Origin: Bacteroidaceae bacterium
Lineage (GTDB): Bacteria > Bacteroidota > Bacteroidia > Bacteroidales > Bacteroidaceae
NCBI GenBank assembly: GCA_017615835.1
Contig: JAFZZI010000008.1
Coordinates: 1-64,000, forward strand
Length of the DNA stretch: 64,000 bases
Direction of reading: 5' to 3'
Below the pieces are notes generated by a model, which worked only from the letters and a program-made list of their open reading frames with translations, searched no databases and was not told where the DNA came from. The number at the start of each line of letters is the position of its first letter. The first letter of the stretch is position 1. Made by a program: the position numbers and the translations under genes. Of this stretch, positions 1-8,344 are shown piece after piece.

Positions 1-22
1 CCAGGATCAAACTCTTCTTTGT
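1..22 (-). rRNA. 16S rRNA, 5' end only (partial)
   Basis: Read on the minus strand, the first bases give GAAGAGTTTGATCCTGG, the nearly universal start of bacterial 16S rRNA. Only about 22 bases of the gene lie inside the window; the rest runs off the left edge. The mature 5' end is placed by alignment with the E. coli 16S start, so it could be off by a few bases. Confidence 0.88.
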
Positions 23-266
23 ATTGATAAATATCGTCTGGATACGACCTTACTACTAACCAAACCCACATATGGGACGGATTCGTAAGGACGCAACGTT
101 TGCTCTCTGAACAGGATACCGTAATAATGATTTTCCGGTTTAAACTGATTTGTTTATTGACGTTTAGTTTACCCTCGGACCTGATACCTGACGGCAGCAG
201 ATCCTCGTACTGTTGTTGTTTGTAGCATTCTGTCAATGATCGTAGCAATGCCTCCCTAACGGAAAG
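23..266 (-). other. rRNA operon leader
   Basis: This stretch lies between the rRNA promoter and the 16S 5' end. No open reading frame of note is present on either strand. From the known organisation of rrn operons I infer that it carries the antitermination and RNase III processing signals, but I did not identify a boxA or processing stem in detail. Confidence 0.6.
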
Positions 267-272
267 CGGGTG

Positions 273-303
273 CAAAGTTAAGGCTTTTTCCGCACCTAAC
301 AAA
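273..303 (-). promoter_or_regulatory. rRNA operon promoter
   Basis: On the minus strand, TTTG (303-300), a 19-base spacer and TAACTTTG (280-273) match the Bacteroidota housekeeping promoter exactly. AT-rich sequence with runs of A and T lies upstream (about 304-350), as in an UP element. Transcription should start near position 266. Confidence 0.82.
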
Positions 304-395
304 CTTTTTCAAAACAAAAATTCAACAATTTCTTAAGTTGCTGAAACTCAAGCTTTGCCTAAAGCCTTTCCTAAAGGCAGGGAAGACAAAGATAC

Positions 396-423
396 ATAAA
401 AAGCGGAGAAGAAAACCCTCCGC
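396..423 (-). terminator. Terminator after rprY-like gene
   Basis: On the minus strand GCGGAG (423-418), a nine-base loop and CTCCGC (408-403) are followed by TTTTTAT. It lies just past the stop of the response regulator and before the rRNA promoter, so it separates the two transcription units. Confidence 0.75.
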
Positions 424-445
424 CCTGCGATTTAACAAGCTTTAA

Positions 446-1147
446 CTATTCGTTTGCCTCAGGAGTAACAAGTTTATACCCTTTGCCGTGAATATTAATG
501 ATTTCGACAGAAGGATCATCCTTAAGATGCTTGCGCAGTTTGGTAATATAAACGTCCATACTCCGTGCATTGAAATAGTTGTCATCCACCCAGATAGCCT
601 TCAAGGCATAGTCTCTCTGAAGAATATCATTCTTGTGAGAGCACAGCAAGGCAAGCAGTTCAGATTCCTTGGTTGTAAGCTTCGTTGAGTTATCACCAAT
701 AGAAAGCTGCTGTTTCTTTGTGTCAAAAGTAAAATTACCTATGGTATAGACTGTCATTTCGCGCGACTTCTTACCGCGCACCCTGCGCAATATAGCCTCA
801 ATACGGAATGTCAACTCTTCCATACTGAAAGGTTTCGTAATATAATCGTCTGCCCCTATCTTGAATCCCTCCAGAATATCTTCCTTCAGATTCTTAGCAG
901 TCAGGAACACTATAGGTATTTCCATATTATTGGCACGAATGTCCTGCGCAAGTGATAGCCCATCTTTTTTCGGCATCATTACATCAAGGACACAGATGTC
1001 GTATTTATTGGCCATGAAAGCATTGTAACCGGCTTCGCCGTCAGGGCACAGTTCAGCGTTGTAACCCTTGGCCTGTAAATACTCTCTCAGAAGCATTCCA
1101 AGGTTTTCATCGTCCTCACAAAGCAGAATGTTCAGTTTTTCTTCCAT
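446..1147 (-). CDS. rprY: OmpR-family response regulator (RprY-like)
   Basis: A 233-residue two-component response regulator. The N-terminal receiver domain has the acidic pair EDD at 11-13, the phospho-acceptor D55 in VLDVMMP and the conserved lysine in ITKPF. The C-terminal half is a winged-helix DNA-binding domain ending in the typical HGKGYKL element. It lies 19 bases after the sensor kinase gene and is surely co-transcribed with it. Length and arrangement match the RprX-RprY pair of Bacteroides. The symbol rests on this resemblance; the regulated genes cannot be told from the window. Confidence 0.88.
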   Translation of the reverse strand: MEEKLNILLCEDDENLGMLLREYLQAKGYNAELCPDGEAGYNAFMANKYDICVLDVMMPKKDGLSLAQDIRANNMEIPIVFLTAKNLKEDILEGFKIGADDYITKPFSMEELTFRIEAILRRVRGKKSREMTVYTIGNFTFDTKKQQLSIGDNSTKLTTKESELLALLCSHKNDILQRDYALKAIWVDDNYFNARSMDVYITKLRKHLKDDPSVEIINIHGKGYKLVTPEANE

Positions 1148-1166
1148 ATCTTTAATTGTTTATTGG

Positions 1167-2690
1167 TTAATCATCAACAACTGGCAGAGAGATGATGAAT
1201 TTGGTTCCGACACCAACTTCACTCTCGGCCCTGATTGATCCCTTATGGTCCCTAATAATCATCCTAACATATGCCAGTCCAAGGCCGAACCCCTTGACAT
1301 CGTGCAAATTGCCGGTATGAACCCTATAAAACTTGTCAAAAACTTTCTTCAAGTTTTCTTTGCTTATCCCAATACCGTTATCCGCCACTGATATGAAAAG
1401 ATGGTTGCCTTCATTCCAAGTATCAACCTCAAGATGAAGGTCTGCATCCTGACGTCTGTACTTGACAGCATTGTCCATAAGATTGAATATCACATTTGTG
1501 AAATGCATCTCATCCGCCATCACAAACGGATTCTCCGCCTCAAGACGGGCATCAATAGTACCCCCGCAGCTTTCAACCTTTATTGTAAATGTCTTTACCA
1601 CTCCGGCAATAAGTTCATTCGCATCCGTTTCCTTCAACTTCATGTTATTCGCATTTCGCTCAAACATTGACATCTGAAGAACTTTCTCCACTTGGAATCG
1701 CAGGCGCTTCGTCTCATCACCTATCACGCCTGATATGTGCTTGAACATCTGAGGTGACTTGGCGACCGCAGGATCATTCAGCATCTGTGATGCCAACGAT
1801 ATTGTAGATATAGGAGTCTTGAACTCATGAGTCATGTTGTTTATGAAGTCATTCCTTACCTCGGACACTTTCTTCTGCCTGAATATTATATATAAGGTAA
1901 ATATAAAAGTGATGAGCAGAAAAACAGTGAATATCAACGAAGGAATAAGAAAACGTACCGAACTGTAAATAAAATCATGATATGTTGGGAAATATACCCG
2001 TAGGATACCCATTCTGTTAGGCGGATCATTGCGGAAAAGAACCTGAGAATACGAATCCTTATGATTCTTGTAGTTGAAATCAGAGCAACCGCATCCTCCC
2101 ACCAATCTATCGTTATTTGTAGTTACTACAAAATGGAAAGGAATGGAAATGCCATTATTCTGCAACTGCGCAGTCAGGTCGTTTGCAAGAAGAGAGAAAT
2201 CTATCCTCTCCTTCAGAGGCCTGTTACTAGCCGTAAAAAGCATGCTGTAAATAACCTCATCCATCAAGGCCCTCTGTCTGAGATAGCGCTTCAGCAAATC
2301 CTCACGAATAGAATTACTCTGTTCAGAAACAGTCGGACTGCTCCCCGGGCGCGGCATCTGGAGTGATGGGATTGAAGTCTGTGGATAAGACGGAACCGAC
2401 TGCTGCAACTGTAAAGAGCTGCCGTCAGGGAAAGTAAAAATCTGCTGAACAAAACCCTGACGCGCTTCCTCCGCCTTTGAGATAGCAGACATATCAAGTT
2501 CCAGATACTTACGGGTTTCCTCCATCTCAAGAGTATGAGCCACCTGATATAGGCTGCGCTTAGCCGATTCCTCAAATTGTTGCTTACGCATGGAGACCAT
2601 ATCACGCATATAACCAACTTGAAGATACAGGAGAATGAGAAATGAGACTCCCATCACACCACCTAACAACCAAATAGTTGATTTCTTCAT
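1167..2690 (-). CDS. rprX: Sensor histidine kinase (RprX-like)
   Basis: A membrane histidine kinase of 507 residues. A hydrophobic segment follows the start, then an extracytoplasmic sensor region of about 240 residues, a second membrane segment and the kinase core: H box NMTHEFKTP, N box LMDNAVKYR, and G boxes DNGIGI and GFGLGLAYV. The frame is open 11 codons further upstream, but MKKSTIW gives a normal signal-anchor start at 2690 and leaves about 17 bases of leader after the predicted transcription start. The response regulator gene follows directly, so it is the phosphotransfer partner. The ligand is unknown. Confidence 0.88.
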   Translation of the reverse strand: MKKSTIWLLGGVMGVSFLILLYLQVGYMRDMVSMRKQQFEESAKRSLYQVAHTLEMEETRKYLELDMSAISKAEEARQGFVQQIFTFPDGSSLQLQQSVPSYPQTSIPSLQMPRPGSSPTVSEQSNSIREDLLKRYLRQRALMDEVIYSMLFTASNRPLKERIDFSLLANDLTAQLQNNGISIPFHFVVTTNNDRLVGGCGCSDFNYKNHKDSYSQVLFRNDPPNRMGILRVYFPTYHDFIYSSVRFLIPSLIFTVFLLITFIFTLYIIFRQKKVSEVRNDFINNMTHEFKTPISTISLASQMLNDPAVAKSPQMFKHISGVIGDETKRLRFQVEKVLQMSMFERNANNMKLKETDANELIAGVVKTFTIKVESCGGTIDARLEAENPFVMADEMHFTNVIFNLMDNAVKYRRQDADLHLEVDTWNEGNHLFISVADNGIGISKENLKKVFDKFYRVHTGNLHDVKGFGLGLAYVRMIIRDHKGSIRAESEVGVGTKFIISLPVVDD

Positions 2691-2712
2691 ACTTTCGGGC
2701 CGCTTAACGGTA

Positions 2713-2743
2713 CAAATATACAAGCAATATTATTTTTAGCAAA
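2713..2743 (-). promoter_or_regulatory. Promoter of rprXY operon
   Basis: On the minus strand TTTG (2743-2740), 19 bases and TATATTTG (2720-2713) match the Bacteroidota consensus. It sits just upstream of the chosen histidine kinase start. Confidence 0.8.
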
Positions 2744-2773
2744 TAGAAAGTGTGAATTATTTATATAAATTAA

Positions 2774-2810
2774 AATAAAAAGTGGCATCGATTTAACATC
2801 AATGCCACTT
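2774..2810 (-). terminator. Terminator after the EF-G paralog
   Basis: On the minus strand a 13-bp stem (2810-2798 with 2792-2780, one G-T pair, loop of five) is followed by TTTTTATTTTAATTT. It lies about 20 bases past the stop codon of the EF-G-like gene and upstream of the rprXY promoter. Confidence 0.85.
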
Positions 2811-2832
2811 CTAGTTATCAGAATTGCAATTA

Positions 2833-4992
2833 TTACTCTTCTTCCTTCTGCTTTGCCTCAAACTCCTTGATAAGCTCGCTCTGAACATCGGTCGGAACCA
2901 GTTCATAGCTTGCAAAATTCATGACGAAAGAGCCACTGCCACCTGTAATCGAACTGAGCGAAGTCGAATATGTGGACATCTCCTTGAGAGGAACCTTTGC
3001 CTTAAGCACCTGATAGTTGCCTTCAGTCTCCATACCCATGATCATACCTCTTCGGCCTTGCAGATCGCTCATGACATCACCCATATAATCTGAAGGAACA
3101 AGCACCTCCACATCATAAATAGGCTCCAGAATCTTTGGACCAGCTTCCTTGAACGCAGCACTGAACGCATTACGTCCTGCAAGCAAGAACGAGATTTCGT
3201 TTGAGTCAACAGGATGCATCTTGCCATCATACACAATAACCCGTACATCGCGTGCATATGAACCGGTCAACGGTCCCTGTTCCATCCTTTGCATGATACC
3301 CTTGAGGATGGCAGGCATGAAACGGGCATCAATGGAGCCACCAACAATGCTGTTTACAAATACCAGTTTGCCACCCCACTCCAGAGGATACTCGTCAACA
3401 CCCTTAACACTCATCTTGAACTCCTGATTGCCGAACTTAAACATTTCCGGCATGGGCTTTCCATCCTCATAAGGCTCAACAATAAGATGAACCTCGCCAA
3501 ACTGACCGGCACCGCCGGACTGTTTTTTATGACGATAATCTGCACGGGCTGCCTTTGTAATAGTTTCACGGTAAGGTATCTTCGGCTCTTCAAAGTTAAT
3601 CATCAACTTATCATTATTCTCAACGCACCATTTGAACGTACGGAGATGGAACTCTCCCTGACCACGCAGGATGACTTGCCTCAACTCTTTTGACTGCTCC
3701 ACCACAAGTGTCGGATCCTCCTCACGCATACGCGCTACGATCGCCATCATCTTCTCCATATCAGCCTCATTGACCGGCTTTATGGCACGTGAATACTTAT
3801 AGTTCGGGAACTTGATGAAATTGAAACTGTTGTCAGCACCCTTGGCATTCAGAGTATTGCCAGTCTTCACATCCTTGAGCTTGACAGTACAGCCAAGGTC
3901 ACCGGCGCAGAGTTCAGAAACCTGTGTGCGTATTGTACCGTTGCTGGTGAACAACTGAGCAATTCTCTCCTTGGAACCACGGTTGGCATTAGTATAGTCC
4001 TCACCTTCATGCACTGTACCGCACATAACCTTGAAGTATGAAACGGCACCGATATGTGGCTCCATCGAAGTCTTGTAGAAGAAGAGAGAAGTACCGCCAT
4101 CGGCAGAAACCTTAACCTCTTCACCCTTGACATTGCAAACAGGCTTTGAATCAGTTGGAGCCGGAGCCATCTGGCACACAAACTCCACAAGACGACTTAC
4201 TCCGACATTCTGTGCAGCTGAAACACAGAGAACCGGGAAGAAACTGTTGGAGATCACTCCCTTATGAAGTCCGTCAACAATCTCTTCGGATGACAGTTCA
4301 CCCTGATCGAAGAATTTATCCATGAGAGCCTCATCGTTCTCAGCAGCTGCCTCAACCAATGCATCATGCAGAGTCTGGGCCTTGTCAGCAAGAGCAGCGG
4401 GAATATCATCAATCTGAGGAGCAGCCCCATCTGCGGTATATGTGTACCTTTTCATCTCAAGAACGTCTATCACGCTCTTGAAGCCAGGACCGGAAGTTTC
4501 AGGGAACTGAACCGGATACACACCACCACCAAACTGATTGCGTATTGATTCAACTACACTGTCATACTCGCACTTCTCATTGTCAACATAATTGACGACA
4601 AAAAACATCGGTTTTCCAAGCTTGTGGATGGTACGGTGATTATTGATTGCCCCAACCTCCATATTGTACTGACCGTTCATCACGAGAATAGCAGATTCTG
4701 ACATATTCAATGCAGTCACTGCGGCACCGGAGAAGTCATCCGAACCCGGGCAGTCGAAGAAATTCAGCTTCTTGTCACCACATTCCACGGAACAAACCGT
4801 AGAATAGACAGAATAGCCGTACTCCTGCTCCACATTGGCGGTATCACTTACTGTATTCTTGGCACCAACAGTACCACGACGCCTGATAACACCGGCGTTA
4901 AGCAAAATACTCTCCGTAAGGGTTGTCTTTCCGGAACCGGATCCGCCAACGATGGCAACGTTCCTCACATCCCCAGTCTTATAATTCTTCAT
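2833..4992 (-). CDS. fusA2: EF-G paralog with degenerate GTPase site (EF-G2 type)
   Basis: A 719-residue protein with the full domain series of elongation factor G, a ribosomal translocase. The nucleotide site departs from canonical EF-G. The P-loop is GGSGSGKT (16-23) instead of AHIDAGKT. The switch I threonine of RGIT is serine 61 (YGYS). The DTPGH motif reads DCPGS (80-84), so the catalytic histidine is serine. NKxD is NYVD (134-137). These changes match the Bacteroides EF-G2 class, reported to support translocation without GTP hydrolysis and to be made on carbon starvation. It is monocistronic, between its own promoter and terminator. Assignment to EF-G2 rather than a tetracycline-resistance-type paralog rests on the motif pattern. 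Confidence 0.88.
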   Translation of the reverse strand: MKNYKTGDVRNVAIVGGSGSGKTTLTESILLNAGVIRRRGTVGAKNTVSDTANVEQEYGYSVYSTVCSVECGDKKLNFFDCPGSDDFSGAAVTALNMSESAILVMNGQYNMEVGAINNHRTIHKLGKPMFFVVNYVDNEKCEYDSVVESIRNQFGGGVYPVQFPETSGPGFKSVIDVLEMKRYTYTADGAAPQIDDIPAALADKAQTLHDALVEAAAENDEALMDKFFDQGELSSEEIVDGLHKGVISNSFFPVLCVSAAQNVGVSRLVEFVCQMAPAPTDSKPVCNVKGEEVKVSADGGTSLFFYKTSMEPHIGAVSYFKVMCGTVHEGEDYTNANRGSKERIAQLFTSNGTIRTQVSELCAGDLGCTVKLKDVKTGNTLNAKGADNSFNFIKFPNYKYSRAIKPVNEADMEKMMAIVARMREEDPTLVVEQSKELRQVILRGQGEFHLRTFKWCVENNDKLMINFEEPKIPYRETITKAARADYRHKKQSGGAGQFGEVHLIVEPYEDGKPMPEMFKFGNQEFKMSVKGVDEYPLEWGGKLVFVNSIVGGSIDARFMPAILKGIMQRMEQGPLTGSYARDVRVIVYDGKMHPVDSNEISFLLAGRNAFSAAFKEAGPKILEPIYDVEVLVPSDYMGDVMSDLQGRRGMIMGMETEGNYQVLKAKVPLKEMSTYSTSLSSITGGSGSFVMNFASYELVPTDVQSELIKEFEAKQKEEE

Positions 4993-5043
4993 CCGTAAAT
5001 TAATTAATGTTATTTATTTGTCAATTCGTCATTTTAAGGCTCG

Positions 5044-5074
5044 CAAATTTAGGAAAATTAAACTAATATTCAAA
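5044..5074 (-). promoter_or_regulatory. Promoter of the EF-G paralog
   Basis: On the minus strand TTTG (5074-5071), 19 bases and TAAATTTG (5051-5044) match the consensus. A TGTGA half-site (5094-5090) lies about 20 bases upstream of the -33 box. This would suit a CRP-family activator such as Cur, but the second half-site is weak, so I give it little weight. Confidence 0.78.
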
Positions 5075-5159
5075 TAAAACGCAAACATTTCACAGACAGG
5101 GATAAAACATCTCCAAAAACGACAGATATCAGGCATTCACCATGGAGGCGAATTTTTAT

Positions 5160-5167
5160 TACCTTCG
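5160..5167 (+). promoter_or_regulatory. Probable -7 box of hemW
   Basis: TACCTTCG fits TAnnTTnG and stands about 16 bases before the ATG at 5184. It lies inside the upstream extension of the hemW frame, which argues against a start at 5142. The -33 element is not clear. Confidence 0.5.
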
Positions 5168-5183
5168 CAACCAAAGAAGCATT

Positions 5184-6311
5184 ATGGCTGGTCTCTACAT
5201 CCACATACCCTTTTGCAAAAGCAGATGCACATATTGCAGTTTCTTTTCTACAACCCGGAATGAGTTGCATGACGTGTATGTCGAAGCATTATGCTCCGAG
5301 ATAATGCAACGCCGCGATTATTTGCCCAAAAATACCGTCAACACGCTATATATAGGCGGAGGGACCCCTTCGCAGTTGGAATACTCGCATCTCGATAGAA
5401 TCCTCGAAACAGCCGACAAGGCGTTCGGCCTTGCAGATGCCATGGAAAAGACAATCGAATGCAACCCCGACGACTTGACGCCATCATATATCTCCGGTCT
5501 TTACAGACTTGGTTTCAACCGCATCAGTATGGGAATACAAAGTTTTGATGATACAATCCTAAAAAAACTGAACAGAAGACACACAGCCTTACAAGCCGTC
5601 AAAGCAGTAAAGGCCTGCCAGGAATCAGGATTCAGCAACATCAATACTGATTTGATGTACGGACTTCCGGGACAGAAAACCTCAGACTTCATTTACGACA
5701 TCAACAAAATCATTTCACTCGGCGTCACCCACATCTCAGCCTACAGTCTTACGATAGAGGAAGGGACCCCACTGGCAAAGGAAATAGAACAAGACCAAAC
5801 CATACAGGCAACAGACACCCTGTACGAAGAGATGTTCAACACGCTATGCACGACCTTGCACAATGCAGGATTTGAACACTACGAAATATCAAACTTCGCC
5901 CTTCCCGGCTTCCATTCGCGTCACAACAGCAACTACTGGGACGGCACGCCGTATCTGGGATTTGGTGCCGGTGCTCACTCATTCGACGGGATGGTCAGAC
6001 GGTGGAACGTTCCGGATCTTGACCGCTACATCAGTTCCGTCCGTACCGGACAAGCGGAATCCGAATCTGAAGAGTTGAGCGAAAAAGACCAATATAACGA
6101 AATGATAATGTTATCACTGCGAACCTCGCAAGGAGTGTCCCTTGACAAAATGAGGGAACGTTTCGGCCAGGATGCAGTCACCAGGTTCCTTGATGAAGCC
6201 TCCCCATGGATAAAAAAGAAAGACCTGGTTCGCTCCGGCAACAGCGTGCACTTCAGCGAACCAAGCCTATACATCAGCGACGGCATCATAAGCCGCCTTT
6301 TTCGTGACTAA
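5184..6311 (+). CDS. hemW: HemW-type radical SAM protein
   Basis: A 375-residue radical SAM protein related to coproporphyrinogen III dehydrogenase. The cluster-binding CxxxCxxC is at residues 11-18 (FCKSRCTYC), followed by GGGTPS and the downstream HemW motifs YEISNFA and YLGFGAGAHSF. Family knowledge points to a heme chaperone rather than an oxidase. The frame is open from 5142, but family proteins begin close to GLYIHIPFC and a -7 box overlaps the extension, so I start at 5184. The stop codon overlaps that of the convergent glmM gene within CTAA. Confidence 0.88.
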   Translation: MAGLYIHIPFCKSRCTYCSFFSTTRNELHDVYVEALCSEIMQRRDYLPKNTVNTLYIGGGTPSQLEYSHLDRILETADKAFGLADAMEKTIECNPDDLTPSYISGLYRLGFNRISMGIQSFDDTILKKLNRRHTALQAVKAVKACQESGFSNINTDLMYGLPGQKTSDFIYDINKIISLGVTHISAYSLTIEEGTPLAKEIEQDQTIQATDTLYEEMFNTLCTTLHNAGFEHYEISNFALPGFHSRHNSNYWDGTPYLGFGAGAHSFDGMVRRWNVPDLDRYISSVRTGQAESESEELSEKDQYNEMIMLSLRTSQGVSLDKMRERFGQDAVTRFLDEASPWIKKKDLVRSGNSVHFSEPSLYISDGIISRLFRD

Positions 6312-7690
6312 ACCATCTGATTGATTACATCCATCACGGCACGTCCTATCTCATCAGCAGCCTCCATCGTCGAAGCCTCAGAATACACACGGATGATAGG
6401 TTCAGTATTACTCTTGCGCAAATGCACCCACTTGTCAGGGAAATCTATCTTCACGCCGTCAATATCATTGATCTCTTCATTGGAATAAATACCCTTCACC
6501 CTATTGAGAATAGCATCGACATCAGTTCCCGGCTTCAAGTCAATGCGATTCTTTGCTATATAATACTCTGGATATGTCCGACGCAGCTCGCTGACCTTCA
6601 TACCTTTCTTAGCCAGAAAACTCAGGAAAAGTGCAATTCCGACCAGTGCATCGCGGCCGTAATGCAATGCCGGATATATCACTCCGCCATTACCCTCTCC
6701 ACCTATTACTGCACCCGTTTCTTTCATCTTCGCCACAACATTGACTTCCCCAACCGCTGCTGCATTATACTGCATGCCATAGCAGCGTGTGACATCACGT
6801 AACGCACGGGTTGAGCTGAGATTTGACACCGTGTTTCCGGGAGTGTTGCCCAGAACATAGTCCGCGACAGTAACAAGAGTGTACTCTTCACCATACATCT
6901 CACCCCTCTCATCAATGAAAGCCAAGCGGTCAACATCAGGATCAACCACAAAGGCAACATCTCTATCGCCTTTGCGCATCAGGTTCATAATATCACCCAG
7001 ATTCTTGGCCAGCGGCTCAGGGTTATGCTGGAAATCACCGGTTGGCTCACAATACAGCTTATCCACGCTCTTGACGCCCAGACGTTCGAGCAATTCCGGA
7101 AGTATGATGCCTCCCACAGAATTCACACAATCAATCGCAACCCTGAAACCAGCCTTGCGTATAGCCTCAACGTCAACCAGCTTCATAGCGAGGACAGCAT
7201 CGACATGCCTGCGGTTCATCTCATCATTCCGCATATAGTGGCCAAGAGAATCCACATCCGCATAGACGAAGTCCTCCCTTGACGCAATATCCAGAACCTC
7301 GTTACCATCTGCCGCACTCAGAAACTCACCGTTACGGTTAAGCAGTTTCAGTGCATTCCAGTGACGGGGATTGTGGCTCGCAGTAAGAATCAGGCCACCG
7401 TCAGCCTTCAGCCAGGTTACAGCCAATTCTGTCGTCGGCGTGGAAGCCAAACCAATGTCAATCACGTCAAATCCCATGCCGATAAGAGTACCGCAGACAA
7501 CCTGACGAACCATATCGCCCGAAATCCTGGCATCTCTGCCTACCACCACAGTTCGTGCTGAACTGTCATGATTTCGCAACCATGTCGAATAAGCCGACAC
7601 AAATTTAACCACATCCAGTGGCGTGAGGCCTTCACCAGGCCGTCCTCCTATCTCGCCGCGGAGACCGGAGATTGATTTTATCATTGCCAT
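6308..7690 (-). CDS. glmM: Phosphoglucosamine mutase / phosphohexomutase
   Basis: A 460-residue alpha-D-phosphohexomutase. It has the phosphoserine loop TASHNP (serine 105), the metal-binding DPDVDR near residue 245, the sugar-binding GEGNGG and the phosphate-binding RKSNTEP near the C terminus. In Bacteroidales the orthologue at this place is annotated as GlmM, which makes glucosamine 1-phosphate for UDP-GlcNAc, although phosphomannomutase activity cannot be excluded from sequence. The start at 7690 overlaps the preceding lipoprotein gene by ten bases. A second ATG at 7684 overlaps its stop as ATGA, but the N-terminal MxxIKSISG pattern of relatives favours 7690. Confidence 0.88.
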   Translation of the reverse strand: MAMIKSISGLRGEIGGRPGEGLTPLDVVKFVSAYSTWLRNHDSSARTVVVGRDARISGDMVRQVVCGTLIGMGFDVIDIGLASTPTTELAVTWLKADGGLILTASHNPRHWNALKLLNRNGEFLSAADGNEVLDIASREDFVYADVDSLGHYMRNDEMNRRHVDAVLAMKLVDVEAIRKAGFRVAIDCVNSVGGIILPELLERLGVKSVDKLYCEPTGDFQHNPEPLAKNLGDIMNLMRKGDRDVAFVVDPDVDRLAFIDERGEMYGEEYTLVTVADYVLGNTPGNTVSNLSSTRALRDVTRCYGMQYNAAAVGEVNVVAKMKETGAVIGGEGNGGVIYPALHYGRDALVGIALFLSFLAKKGMKVSELRRTYPEYYIAKNRIDLKPGTDVDAILNRVKGIYSNEEINDIDGVKIDFPDKWVHLRKSNTEPIIRVYSEASTMEAADEIGRAVMDVINQMV

Positions 7691-8322
7691 TTCTGCGTCA
7701 TTATTAATAGTTCATAAAAGAAAGGAGTAACCGTATTCGCCGCACTGTTTGTACCCTGGTTATGGGGAACTATCAGATTCACTCTGGCAGATGAAGAGCC
7801 ATTGTAGAACGCCGGCTTGATATAAGGCATCGGCACCAGCCATCCACTTGGTACAGAACTGCCATATGCCCTGTTCATACGTCCCGACTTGAACGTAGCC
7901 GAATACATTCCGCCGTTTCGGGTACAAGTCATAATGTCAGGATCCGAATCGAACAGATTCATATAAAGCGTATCACGTGCTGCAAGGTTATACTCCAAAA
8001 AACGGCAATTGTACAACTTGCTCTCACCGCTCTTCAAAGGTTCGCCCTCCCCTCGCCTCAGAATCTGCATATAGACCCCATTGTCAGGAAAAAGCACGAA
8101 TTCATTCCTTGTCTTGTCCGGTCCCGTTTCCGGATTGTCAGTAATTGTATCCTTCAGGAATTCTTCCATCGTAATCACATCTATGCCAAACTCACTGATG
8201 AACGCATCTATCTGACTTTTCTCACGAGCCTTCTGGTCAGCGTACGTCTCGCCACTGTTACATCCCAACAGCCCAAACGCCAGCACCTGCACAACAACTA
8301 TGAAACCAAACAACCTTCGCAT
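7681..8322 (-). CDS. DUF4827 lipoprotein
   Basis: A 213-residue protein starting with a lipoprotein signal peptide: MRRLF, a hydrophobic run, then LLGC at the cleavage site. The rest fits DUF4827, a Bacteroidota family probably resembling FKBP-type peptidyl-prolyl isomerases in fold. The frame stays open upstream to 8487 through the end of nrnA, but only the ATG at 8322 yields a signal peptide. It lies between nrnA and glmM and overlaps glmM. The function is not known. Confidence 0.82.
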   Translation of the reverse strand: MRRLFGFIVVVQVLAFGLLGCNSGETYADQKAREKSQIDAFISEFGIDVITMEEFLKDTITDNPETGPDKTRNEFVLFPDNGVYMQILRRGEGEPLKSGESKLYNCRFLEYNLAARDTLYMNLFDSDPDIMTCTRNGGMYSATFKSGRMNRAYGSSVPSGWLVPMPYIKPAFYNGSSSARVNLIVPHNQGTNSAANTVTPFFYELLIMTQKWQ

Positions 8323-8344
8323 ATAATACACAAAATACCAATAG

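Noticed and set aside
5142-5183. Longer N terminus of hemW from the ATG at 5142
   Set aside because: The extension contains the -7 promoter box, and family members start close to the GLYIHIPFC motif.
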